Source of the DNA: Campylorhamphus procurvoides
Lineage: Eukaryota; Chordata; Aves; Passeriformes; Dendrocolaptidae
Assembly (NCBI GenBank): GCA_013396655.1
Contig: WBMV01004379.1
Location: forward strand, 222,523 to 286,522
Length of the DNA stretch: 64,000 nucleotides
Direction of reading: 5' to 3'
The notes below the pieces were generated by a model, which was not told the DNA's origin, did not search any database, and saw nothing but the letters and a program-made list of their open reading frames with translations. The position numbers and the translations under genes were made by a program. Shown here in pieces: positions 22,992-35,900 of this stretch; the stretch's first letter is position 1; each line of letters starts with the position of its first letter.

Positions 22992-25900
22992 GTGCTGGGG
23001 CAGGGCCTTGCAGGGCTGGGAGGGTGCATGCCCTGGGGAGCAGAGCTTTGGGAACCCCTGCTCCTCCTCTGGGATGAGGCAGGCCCAGTGCAGATGAGCA
23101 TCCAGTGGTTTGACAGTTGTGCTGAGCGCCAGTGAGCTCAGCAGCTGATCAGCTTGAACTGGGAGAGAGAATCCACTGTACTGGGATGTGCTGACTGGGA
23201 TAATAAAGGCAGAATTTCCTCCCTTGCTTTAAAGGGCAAAAATGGCCTTGGCATATCTTTTAAGAATATATGTGTTAAAATATATGAAACACTTAACAAT
23301 AAGTAACAACATATTAAAATATTATCCTTCTCTGTTTTATTCTATTCTGTTAAATAACAAAACCTGTCTTAAACCAGAATCCAGCACTGCCAGCTGCTTG
23401 CAATAGGTGTGTGGAAGAGTGGAGGTGGGGAGATTTGAAGCATTTTGTCTCTTTTTTTTGCTTATTTTGTTACATAGATGAATACATGGAATATAGAGCT
23501 CCTGATAGAGCTTAGAGAATCTTACTGTCAACCTAGCTTTGATTTCATGACCTAAAGTTTGCTTTCCCTCCTGCTTTTTGTCAGAATGGAGACTACAACA
23601 AGCCCATCCCTGCCCAGTACATGGAACACCTTAACCACGTTGTGTCAGGTGGTACGACTTTCTGTGACCCCACCAAACCACAGCAGTGGGTGAGCAGCCA
23701 GATTCTGCTCTGCAAGAAATGCAACAACCACCAAACCATGAAAATCAAACAGCTGGCTTCATTCTCACCGAGGGAGGAGGTGAGTGTTTGTTAGGTACTT
23801 CCATCACAGGGAATGTTTGACCAAGGCATTCCTGTGCATGTGTCTGTTATTCCTACTCCATTTAATTCTGTGCAGCAGCCTTGTAATCAGGGGAGAGCTT
23901 ACAGGATTTGGCAGGCACAACTGCCCACTGGTTACCTTGAAGCCTTAACAGATTTTGTTTTTCCTGAGGCCCTGCCTGTGCTGCTCTGCATTACTAGTGG
24001 AGTGGGAGAGGAATCCTGTGCAGCCATAATTTCTTTGGTTAGGTATCTGTGCCTAGCAGGGCAAAGGGGTTTTACAATTACAGCAACAGGATTTCCTGCT
24101 GAGCAACTTCTTGGCTTTCCCATTATTTAATATGCATGAAGAGAATAGGTTAATGGGTTTTTTCCTTCATAGTTTCGTGGCTCCTTAATATTTCACACAG
24201 AGAATTTAGTGTACTCCTTAGCTTTCAACCATGATAAAGGCTTGATGTTAGACTGTGCTATAGTGTGATGTGTTCATCCTCTGGTTTTGCCTAATTCAGT
24301 CTGCTTTGTGTAATTGTAATAAGTCTAATCATGATGATTCCCAGAGAACAGATTTAAATTTGATCATGCTTAATGAGAATATCTACTGCTGATGCCCTTT
24401 TCTCAGCTTTATTTCTAGTCCCTGCCCCTTGCCAGACCTATCCAGTTGCTCACAGTACTGCCAGCCTTTGGCCCCTTTTTAGGCATTCAGTGACCTGCAG
24501 TGCCTGTGCCAGCTGAGAGCCATGGGACTGTGTTATCCAGCAGGGCTGGATTAGTGTGTCAGTGACAGCAGTGGCCTGTTGTGGCATTGCTGGCCTGTTC
24601 CAGTGAGGGATGAGCCTGCAGCTCCTGGTCTCTGCCGTGGGATTCCTTCTCAGTTCCAGCAGACAGAACCTATGGAACTGCTGCAGCAAACTTCTGGGCA
24701 GCCTCAATGTGTCCCCCTGCTTCCCTCTGCCAAGGAAGCTGCTTTCAGCTGTGTGCTTTTGGAACAAAGATCTTGGAGATAGAAGAGCTCTAGAAGCTTC
24801 TATGATAAGTGTTGTGTTCACTGTAGTGACACTGAAGAATGTACCTACTGTTTTTACCAGTGTTATTAATGATTTGTGGAGCTCATCTCACCCAATGACA
24901 GCCTTCAAGTTTGGGGCTGATTTATGGGAGGAGCTTGTCTCTTTCTCCAGCACAGTGGAGTGAAGGGGCAGCTGGTATTTTGTGTCCCCTCATCTGAGGA
25001 GGTGAAGAGCAATTCTAGTTCCATGACTGGAATCATGCTGTGTGCTCCTCTCAGGAGCCAACACAATAACTGATGAGGGCCCTGCAGTGCTCACTGACAT
25101 TTCCTCTCCTCTCCCCAGGGCAAGTACGATGAGGAGATTGAGGTGTACAAGCACCACCTGGAGCAGACCTACAAGCTGTGCCGCCCGTGCCAGGCTGCGG
25201 TGGAGTATTACATCAAACACCAGAACCGGCAGCTGCGGGCCCTGCTGCTCAGCCACCACTTCAAGCGCCGCGAGACAGACAAGGCCTATGCCCAGGTGAG
25301 GCAGCTCAGGAGGAGGGAATGCAGAGAGCCTCATCCCACTGCCCCTGGGCTTGTGCTGGGAAGGGAAGGCAGCAGCCTTGGGGCTGCCCGACTCTGTGAG
25401 CTGCTTCTAAACCAGCAGTTTAGGAGAGTACAGGATGGTTGCCACGGGTGCTCCTGGTGTTAGTTTGAGGTTTTCCTCTTGCTGGTGTCACTCAGTGCAG
25501 CTGCCAGAAGGCAAGTCTAATGTAATAATAACAGAGTGGAGGGAAAATTATGGGACAGGCAGAGAAGGGAGGGTAGGGAGGCCAATTTATGAGTACAGTG
25601 CAGGAAACTACAGAGTGCAGGGAGAGGAAAAAAAAGAACAATGGGAAGTGAATTATGACATTCTCCCTGCCTGACCTTGGCTTCTGCTCATAGCTCTGCA
25701 GTTGCTCCTTGCTAGTCTGCAACACCCCGTGTGGTGTACAGAAGGATATGAACAGAACAGTGCAATAAACCATACAGTCTGGAGGTGTTTCATGAAGCAC
25801 CATTTCAAAACCTTCCTGCAGCTGATCCAGCTTCTGACAAGGTGTCTCTCCCTTCTTCTACAGAACTTATGCTCCTCCTCCTCCTCTGCTTCCATAACCA

Positions 25901-26944
25901 CACCAGCTCAGGTGATATTCCTGCGGTTCCTGGCCTTCCTCAGCTGTGCATTCCTGGTTCTGATGGCCTTGTACGGGTCGGGTGACCCCTTCTCCCTGAG
26001 CACAGCAGCAGTCCCTGCTCCCATTGCCTCTGGCCCTGCGTCCCTTCAGAACAGGACTGGCATGAGCTCCCATGCAGGCGTGGGCAATGCCACCTCAGTG
26101 AGGGCACCAGGCTGGCAGGAGCTGCTCCAGCTGCTCCCACAGCACGTGCTGGACAACCTGAGTGCCGTGTGGGCTTATGGCAAGAATCACCAGATGGCAG
26201 TGGCTGTGCTGGGGCTGTTCACCTGCCTGCTGGCCATGTTCCTGGCTGGGAGGATCAGGTGGGTGTGCATGGGATTTCTTGCTCACTTTGTGAAAACTGT
26301 GTTATATTGGAGATCTTCAGTCTTGACTTGGTGGTCCAGAGGTAAACATTTGCCAGAGTGGCACACGTAGTACTGGGTGGCACAGTTGTTTTTTGGATTG
26401 CTGGCTGGCTGGGTGGAGACAGCAGAGCTTACTTTGGATCTGTGCCTTGATTCATTCAATTGAAGCTTGAATTACTGTGAATGAAAAGTTCCCTGTGCAG
26501 CTCTGGTAGAAAATGGAGCTGATCTATTCAGCTGCTTACACAGCAGTATGCAGGGCTGTGTGATATACGATACATGATGTATGTTACATGATACAACCCT
26601 AGTCAGAGGCAGTACAGAACCTGCTCTTTCTGTGTACCCTCCCCACCTTCCATCCCCTTCCTCAGGACCAGTGGCCTTCACTGGTGTTCAAACTCTTGTC
26701 TGGGCTTTTTTCCCCTTGCAGACTGCGGCGAATCGACGCGTTCGCTTCGGTGCTGTGGTTCGTGGTGATGAGCCTGCACTTGGCTGAGAGGTACCTGAAG
26801 ATGGAGACCCCCAGCTGGCTGGACACGGCCAAGTTTGGCACCACGTCCTTGTGCTGCCTGGTGGGCTTCACCGCCGCCGTGGCCACGCGGAAGGCGACGG
26901 GCCAGCGGAGATACCGGCCCCGAAGGTCAGAGCCCGAGCAGTGA
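22871..26944 (+). CDS. TMEM201: TMEM201 short isoform (exons 2-6 with read-through into intron 6)
   Basis: If the donor at 26926 is not used, the frame continues RPRR-SEPEQ and stops at TGA 26942-26944, giving a protein with the zinc domain and four-helix core but without the Ser/Pro-rich tail and last membrane segment. A short TMEM201 isoform of about 390 residues ending in a similarly placed alternative tail is known in mammals, as far as I recall. Use of this form in birds is inferred from the sequence only. Confidence 0.5.
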
Positions 26945-29900
26945 CGCTGGGGGAAGGAGGAAAAAACCCTTCTGAACTCTTTGCAACTGGTGCTTCTCTC
27001 TCCTCTTTTTATTTTCCCTTCTCTGTTTCTTTTTTTTTTTAATTAGATAAGCAGTGAAGATCTCTTCTTCCTTTTTATATATATATATTACTTTTTTTCC
27101 CATCCTTGCTTACCACTGTGCTAGCTGCTTGGAGCATTTCCACTGCTAGCCATGGAAGCTACTCCTGCTGCCTCCATTCTCCCTCCTGCATCCTATGTCA
27201 GTGCTTCCAGCAGCTGCCTCACAAACTGCTCTGTAAATGCAGCCTCCTCCTCATTCTGCTCCTCCAGCCAAAGAGATTTGGCTCCTCCTCTCCTCCCAGA
27301 TCTTCTCACTGCCTGTCCATCCCTAGCCACTCACAGAGGAACCCTCTGCCTTGATCCACCATGGCCACCTTCACTTTTCTAATGGTGCTGGTCATTTTAA
27401 TTTGGAACTGATGGGAACCTGCCTCTGGATCTGGAGTCCTCGTATCGTGTGCTGTGGTGACACTGTGCAGTGTCCAGGCATGCAAGGAGGGCACCACATG
27501 TAGCCCATGAGTTGGTTCTTCTTGCCTTCCACTGTGTAGCATCACTGACCTGCATGTTCTCTAGCTCTGCCCTTCTCCTGACTCCTGTTTTTAAATGGAG
27601 AAGTGTCCTTAAATGCTGTTGACTGGAACTCCAATAATGTATTCAAAAGGGTGCTTTAAGAAGTCCTGTAGCTCAGGGTGTCTTGATTTAATACCTGAAA
27701 GTATTCAGCTGTTTGAGGCTAAGTTTTCTGATCTACCAATAGCTGTTGCTTTCAATGCCATTTTCCTTTGGGGTTTTTTACCCACCCACCCCCTGAGGAG
27801 CATCTGCATACAAGCACAGCTGGATAAAAATGCAGCTGTTCCTCCAGTCCTGTAGCCTCAGAAAGAGAAGAAATACAGGAGTAACAACCTGTGGTATATG
27901 GTCAGCTTTCATTGTTCATCACTACTTACTCAGGCAGTGTTTATTGCTGAGAACATGGATAGGATGTGCTGTAGGAAGGGGTGGGAGCTCTGCTGGGGGA
28001 CTGCATGGCAACAGAGATGGGGTTTGAGGGTTGTTTGGGGGGGTTCTTTTCTGAAGTCTGGCATTGGTGCTAATGCTGCTGGAAAAAGGGGTCTGGAAAT
28101 TGTGACTTGGAGCTGAGTGCCTGGCAGTCCCCTGCTGAAAGCTGGGATAACAGGGTGTTAGTTACCCTGTGGGGAGGAAGGAGCTTCCAGCTGCCTGGGG
28201 TTTTGTAGGATTGACTTGTTGAGGCCTCTTAGGATGAGCAGTCTGATTATCCTGCACTGCTGTTTGCAAGGCACTCCACTGAGTTTCTCATATGGATCTG
28301 GGTCTTCCAAGAGGAAACAGCACTATTACAGACCTGCTGTTTTCCTCTGTTCAGAATAGCACAATGGAACTTGCCATTTGAGAGTATAAACTCTCAAATA
28401 ATCAGAATGGAACTCTCACTGTGAAGTATCTGCAACTCCTGCTGAAAGATTCAGACACTACTGGGAGCTGCAGATGCTGGTGAAATTATAGAAGCTTTTA
28501 AAAGGAAAGAAAATATTTCATAGCTTTTCATAGTTACTGTTCTTCCAACCAGTGCTGGCTGTGACAGCACAAAGGTGGCCCTGACAGAGGCTCTGTGAGG
28601 TTCTTTACTAATAAGCCAGGCTGTGTGTCAGGGAAGGTGCAGTCCTGGCTGAAGGACCGTTTACCTGTGACTTAGCAAGGGAAGGGGCCACACTGACCTG
28701 CTTCCCATCTGGGCTCTCCTTTGGAACCATTTTCCAGTGCCTTCAGGTAACTGCAATATCCACCTCCAAGCTCCCAGAACAGCTGTCTCCATTCTGGTGC
28801 TTGTGAATGATGCTGCTCTGAGGGTTGTTTACTTGTTTATCCCCAAAAGGAACCCAGCACCTGCAAAGCCTGGTTCCATCTTCCACCTCCCCACACTTAA
28901 TGCTGACCCAAAACGCTTGTCTTCCAACTCACACTCACAGTTTGCTTCTTACTCCAGTCTCAGACTTTCAAAATAATAATAATGACCATTTTGTCCCATT
29001 TTCTGCTGGGGACACTTGATTGAATTTAGAGAATCAATTCAAAGTAAATACTACAAGAAGCCATGTGACTTCATCAAAACAGGGAAAAAGCCAGCAGAAG
29101 TTTGCTGAGTGAGACTTTCACAATCCCTCTGGTGCCTCTTTCCTACTCTCCATTAGGAGATGTAATGGGAAACATTCCTTAAAAATCCAGTCTTTTTTCT
29201 CTGTACCTATCAGCCTGTTGGAGCAGGGAGCAGTGTTAAGACAGACTGGAGTAAGGATGGGAAGGGATAGAGATAAAAGCCCTAAGAAGACAAAACAGGG
29301 GACAATTTTGTGTGCTATTACTGTTTACTCTGCCTCCTTTCAGTGCACTGATCCCTATAATGTTTCCCTGGAAAACTCCTCCCTACAGCAGCCCTTCCAA
29401 CACCAGTTTTCTGCAGCCCATCTGCTGTTAAAAGTGAGGTGGGCAAAGCCACCTGATGGGATGGTCACTGGCACCAAATCCAGTGCCAGCTCTGCCACTC
29501 TCTGAACGAGCTGCAGAGAAGACCCAGGAAACCTTGAGCTATTATGCCATTAAGTGAAGTAAGACAACTAGACTTCTTTTTTCTTCCTGCATCAGGACTT
29601 TCAAATTTTCCTCATAAAGTTGAATCTAGGGAAAGACTAATGTTTCTGTTTAGCTGTGATTGCCTTCTGCATTTAGTGTAAAATTTGGATTGAAAGTTCC
29701 TCTTGCTGCTGTCCTGTGAGGTGTGTCCCAGTGGTGGGAGGAATCTCATGCCTGAAGGATATATTGAGCCTGCTGGAAGGAGGAGGACTGGGAGCAGCTG
29801 ACAGGCTGTGTGGGGATGACCATGGTAATGTCATGCCTGATTTTTATCACCAATGTCCTTTTTTTTCACAAGAATGAAATTAATCCATCCAAATTTTCTT

Positions 29901-32900
29901 GGCCAGTAGCAAGGAAACTCTCAGTGGCAGCTTCTGAAGGTGCTTGGCAGCCTCTGGGGATGTTTTGCTTTCAGGAGCTGAAAGTTAAGGCTGTGTTAAG
30001 TGTCACTGTGTCCTCTTTCAGTGCCCCTCTATCTTCTCTAATCAGCTGTTTTTCTCCCTTCTCTTCAGGAGCACTTTGGGTTTTTTCTTTCAACTTAAAC
30101 TTGCCCCATCTTTGAGCCCCCTTGGAATCAGACACCTTTTATGATATTTTGCTCCTAAGTGTTGTTTTATTATGCCTGTTCTTTTCTCTTATTCTTTTCC
30201 TGTGCAGTGCTGGGATGGGCTGGGGAGGATGCAATTAAATATCAGGAACAGGCTGTTGGTAGAACTGTGGGAAGGAGTGGGATTTACACTGTGAAGCCTG
30301 AATAATCCTGTTTAAGGAATATTTTAGCTCTGTTTGCACAGCAAGTGCAAATCTATAAATTTAAAATCTTTTAATCTCAGCAATATGTTAACTGCAGTTG
30401 AATACAAACAAGAAATCCATTTGTCTTTGCTCTATGCAGATTAATATTAATGAAGTGTATTTACAAGTTGCACTAATTTATATGTCAAAACATCAGAAAG
30501 CTACACTGTTTTATGGCCAAGCTGTACAACTGATCTCTGTGGTGCTTTGTTCATGACTTACAATTGAAGAATTTTGGACTTGTAACTGGAAACTTTTCAT
30601 GGGTGAAACAAAATAGTACAACACATATTGAAGTGGGGTTCAATTTTAATGCCAAAGAAGCTTTTGTCTTTGCTCAGGTGTCAGCTTATTTCCCCCCCTT
30701 TTTGGTGCTTCAGCATGTCTGTGCTGCTGCTTCTAAAAACAGAAAAACACCCTCAGAGCCTCAAAACCAAACTTGTAGCAGTTGAATTTTTGGTCTTTTA
30801 GAGACTCTGATGCTGACAGTCTCCTCTCTTTCTGCTTTTCTCACATACTTGGTCTCTCATGCTTTTGCTGATGGAAGATCTTTTAGGGGAAAGGGAAGAA
30901 AGGAGAAGGGTGGGATTTTCCAAAGGTGTTCTGACTTATAAACTGTAGCATTCAGTCTGTACCAGCTGTGTCTCAGACAACGAGGCCTGTAGAAGATGAG
31001 TTGGAAGTGTGCAGTATTTTACTGTGAACTGTTCCTGGAGGAAAAAAGTAGGTAAATCACCACTGCCTTTACTGAGACTGTTCTTGCCACACCTGATTTG
31101 ATGCCTAATAGCCTGTTCTAGACACTCTTGACACGCTGTAGGTTGTGTATGGAAGGTGCTTTGCATTTCTCATTTGTTCAATTAGGACATGGCCCAGCAG
31201 TCAGATCTATCATCTGAGTGCAGGATTGCTTCCCCACAGCAAGTCCAGCAGGAGGAAATGTGTGCTCCCAGCTCAGGGGGTGTGCTGCAAGTCCATGCCC
31301 TGAGCACAGTCCTGCTGTCCCTGTGCTCTTTGGTGTGACCTGGGGATACCCATCTCCTGCTGGGTGGGGTAGAAGCTAACGAGGGGCTGGTGGCTGATGA
31401 ACACAGCTGACACAAGAGCATCCAGAGCCACTTGGGCAGTGCTTTGAGCTTCTTTTCTCTTAGCAAGATTCTTTTTTCTGGCCAGAGAGGAACACGGGGT
31501 AACCCGTGCTTATCAGATGCAGTTTGTTGCCTGAGGGTTCTCCTGGCCATGCAGGCCAGAGCTTGCAAACATCTGAACAATATTAGAGGGTTTTAGCCCA
31601 GAAGCCCCTAATCTGAGGTGCTCCTTTTTCACACTGGCCTTGTGCTGGTGTCTAGACCAGGGGATGGTACAGCAGAATGGAGCTGAGGTGGTGAGGGATC
31701 CTTTGTGGGTTTGTGTGTCACTTGAAATCAGATCTGCTCCATCCCCAAGTGCCTGACTCTGGCTCTCTGTGGCCATGGCTGATCTGTCAGCTCCAAACCT
31801 TGTACCCTGCCCAGCAGAGCCAGATGTACAAAGGGGCTGATGGGGGTTCATTAAGTGCCTTTCCCTGGACAAGATTTTTGACAACACTGTGTTGCTTTGC
31901 TTCAGTGGAACCACCAAGGCTGCAACATGAGACAGCAGTGCCTGTGTGTCTGCCAGGCCACTCTTCTGTCCTTCCTCTGCCCCCAGTGAATGTGACAGGG
32001 CATCAGAGGACACTTGGGCTGCACTCTTACATTTCTGAGCAGCTCTGCAGACTCTTAAGGGGGTTGAGGGAGAACCCAGAACTAGCAACCAAGTCAGCAT
32101 CTCTGCTGCTACTACTTCTGAAGCCCTCACTGACACCAGTGCATGCAAACTGACCCCTTCGTGGCCCTTTAGCATTCTGAATACAGTATATTTATATCTC
32201 ACTTCTTCATTTCTATTAACCCCTCCTTTCCCCCATCCATGCTGTGCATGCCCAGTGAGCTGAGCTGGGGTGTGGCAAAGGGTGAGGGCACGAGGGGAAG
32301 ATAAAAACAGTGTAGTGGTGTTTTATTGTGGCTTGATGAATATTCTTCAAGTACTCTGAAATGTTGTGAAGCTAATAATCATGCTTAGCTACTATAGGAA
32401 GTATGTATTAATGTAATGTGACAAAGTATTTATGCTCTTATAAAAATTAATATAATTAATAGCCAAGTGATTGCTCCAGACTGACTCCACTTGTGAAAGC
32501 AGGGAGCTGTGGTATGTGGCTTTGCTTTGGTTTTTAAAGAGATGCTTTTGAAATTGTGTGCTGTCACATATAACCTGCCATGTCCTTCCAAGTGTGCTGT
32601 CACCTGTGAGTACACCTGGGGCCACTTGGAGCCATGGCAGATGCTCTCCTGTGGAAGGGACAGTACTCAGTCCTGAAGTCACCCCCTGTAAAGCCTCATC
32701 TGGGACCAAAGCTGTTGAGGGCACAGGCAGGAGGAGGTTCCCTGAATATTTCTGTCATGCCACCAAGTCTGGATTTGTGTAGACAGGACCTGTGAGCCAC
32801 CAGAAGGAGGGAAGGCAAAATTGATGCCAAACATCTGTACTCTAGAAGGTGTTAGTGCAAGACCTGGCAGCTGGAGCATTTTCAGCTCTAATTCAACCAT

Positions 32901-35900
32901 CCCTTTTCATCCAAAGCAGGACAACACATAGGAGAGAAGAAATCTTACTCCTGCCAGCTAAAGTTTCTTAGCTCTCTATGTCACATATCAAAATATTAAT
33001 GTGTCTGAGACCTGTGCCCTTTTTTATCATTACTCTCCCTTCTCCCTGTGCCTGCTATTTATTCAGATATTACTCTTGACTTCTGATTCTGTGGACTTGG
33101 CTGTAGGCACAGGTTGTGGCCCTGACTGATGAGATGCAGATGAGACCAGAGGGCACAGCAATGTGCTGCTCTCCCAGCCAGCAGTGGCCACCAGGGAGCT
33201 GCTCTGCACCCTCACTGCCTGGGAGAAGGGGGCAGCTGCCCATGGAGAACTCACAGCTCAGTTGTAATTGGGACATTAAGTCCACAGGTAACATTTTTAT
33301 CCCCTGGCTGCTCCAGGCAGGTGAGCCTGGGCATGTACCACAAGCTGCCTGTGACTGCATCTTACCTTCTTCCTTCATGGACTGAGTTCTCTGATACAGG
33401 AGTGGGTCCAGCCAGCCCTGTAGTCTGACCTGCCCCGTGCCCTTCCTTGTCTCCCTCTGTCCTGGAATGCAGCATCTCTAGTTAAACTGTGAATTAAATA
33501 GGCACACACATCTGGTGGTGTCTCTGGATGAGAGGGAGTGTTGGGGGACAGGAGGGGAGGCTCTGCTGGCAGGAGGTGTCTCTTCAGGACCGTGTACAGT
33601 CCCATACCATGTGATGCTCTTATTTAACCTTCTATTTATTTATTTTAAATTATCTATGTAGCAGAGTTGTGCCCAACTGTCTAGTAATGCTGTGATCATT
33701 GTAAACACTAATTAAGATGCCCAGTTTTTGATGTTCACAATATCAAGTTCTGAAATAAACGGCTTCCGGGCCCTGACTATTTCCACAAACTGTCTGACTC
33801 CAGAGCCTTTTTTTTTTCACCCTCTTTTTTCTGTTACTTTTTTCATTATTACCAGACCCATTACTATCCCATGCACAAATGGCTTGGAGCAGAGGCACAG
33901 CTGCAGTGCTCCATTCCAGGGCTGTGATGTGGTTGCTTCCTGCCTTGTGATCCTCTTGATCTCCTGACCTTTTTTTCATCTGCTTCTGAAGGAAGTTTTA
34001 GTTCAGCTGCCCATTCTCAGGCATGAAGCACCTTCCCTTGACAGCTTTTAGCAGCATCCAGCCCTCTTGACACGGCAGTGGCAAACACTAAGGAGAAGAG
34101 AGGATTTTGCATACTTGGCAGGAATTTATTCAGAAAAGATCAGTGTTTAAGCCATTCCTAGGTCAGCTTTCAGTCCTAAGGCATTAATATGCTGTGCTTA
34201 AAATTCTTCAGCTCCTCTTTGCTGAACAGAAAAGTTCCTTTTCTGGATGGTGCAAGGCAAGTGATTCCTCAGCTGCCCCAAGGGTCTGACTGCACTGACT
34301 TGGTGAGGTTAAGAAGTGGGGCTGTTGAGCAGCAGAGCCATTGGAGGACTGATTCAAATCAGTTACAATGCCAGGATTGTGAGAGACAGACTGTGGTTAT
34401 GGGTGATAGATGACTGTAATATCTTCCAGCCCATTAAATGAAAAACTGCTGCAGCAAGGAGCTGTGTAAAGCTGGGTCCTTTAGCCCAGAGATACAGAAG
34501 GTGCAGAGTTAGGACAAAAGAGCTGCATTGTTCCCTGGGGATGCTCTGACTGGCCCTTCACAGCCATGGCACAGTGAGTGGTAGGTATCACTTTCTCCTG
34601 TGATTCATATCATAGCCCTGAGCTGCACTTCTAATTCCCTTTCCCACTCATTTTTCTCTTACAAAGCTGAGATGGGCACGTACATCTCGGTGTGGGTGTG
34701 GGTGTGTGGTGGGGCGAATGGGGGGGGTGTGCACTAAAGGGAAGCTTGACACCCTTCCCAAGCCCTGGAACCTGAAGAGGTTGGGCAGTTTCTGCTGCTG
34801 GCAGAGTCTTTATTACCTCAGAAGTATAAATGAAGGCAAATGTGTTAAGGAGGTTTGAATGTTAGTTTTGAACAGAGCTCTTGTGCTGAAATCTTTGTCC
34901 AGGTACCCATAAAAATCCTTTTCTCTATACTGACATGAGGGGGAAGATGTTGATTCTGCTTTCTAAAGACAAAAAGAATAGTAGATAACTCCTTGCTTCC
35001 CACAGCAATGACATGTGTCACCATGCAGTTGGCATGTGCACACAGCAGACAGAAGATGTGCTCTAGTGTTGACCCCACATGTACCTGGACTTTGTAAAGC
35101 ATTCTGGTGGTCTCTGGGCAATTTTCTCATCCAGGGAGAGATCCAAGGTACTATGCTTATTTGCACCTGAGTTCCTAAACTGTTCCCCCATCTTTTCCTC
35201 CCTGGATTGTGGGAAGTTTGGTGCACAATAATGTAAGCAAGGCTGAGCAATTCTTCCTTTCCCAGTTTCAAAGTGTAAGAACATTCCCTGTAAACTCCAA
35301 CATTCTGCATCTTGCACTCCTGCCCTGAGAAGTGAGTCCAAACCTGGTAACAAAGCAGGTGTTCTTGCAGGTACAACTGAGAGGCAGTCACTGGAATTTG
35401 TCCTTGCTGAGTGTCTGTCATGTGTGTCATTTGCAGGTACCTTTCTGGGGATTCGATGACTCTCTTTCCCACTGGCACTGGGACAGCCTTCCCTTCACCT
35501 GCCACGTCTCTCTTTGTCCCAACACCACCCAGTCTCCTCCACCTGACAAACCAGCAGCTCTTCAGGTCCCCACGCAGAACTTCTTCCTCCTCCCTCCCTG
35601 GCCGGCTCAACAGGGCACTCTCCCTGGGTACCATCCCCTCCCTGGCCAGGGCAGGTAAGTGTGCAGGAAACCCTGTCCCAGTGGGAGTGGGAATGGAGAG
35701 GACTGGTGCAGTGTTTCAGAGGGAAATGGGCTCTGAGGCATCCACACCTTACAGTGCTGTCTGGGGATGCTGCTCCTGTGGCACAGAGGAGCATCCAGCA
35801 TTAGGAATTTGGGGGTTGGCACTGGGGAGTTGCCCAGCGTGCCATTGCCATCTCAGGGTAACAAAAAGCCTCCCTGATGTGGGGTGAAATCCAGAGGCTT

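Noticed and set aside
31513..32202. A 229-codon minus-strand frame within TMEM201 intron 6
   Set aside because: No recognisable domain, no codon or composition signal, and antisense to the gene. It is long for chance but lacks any support; expression data would be needed.
35411..35887. A 158-codon frame beginning before TMEM201 exon 7 and running past its donor
   Set aside because: Only the 35437-35654 part matches TMEM201; the borders have proper splice signals and correct phase.
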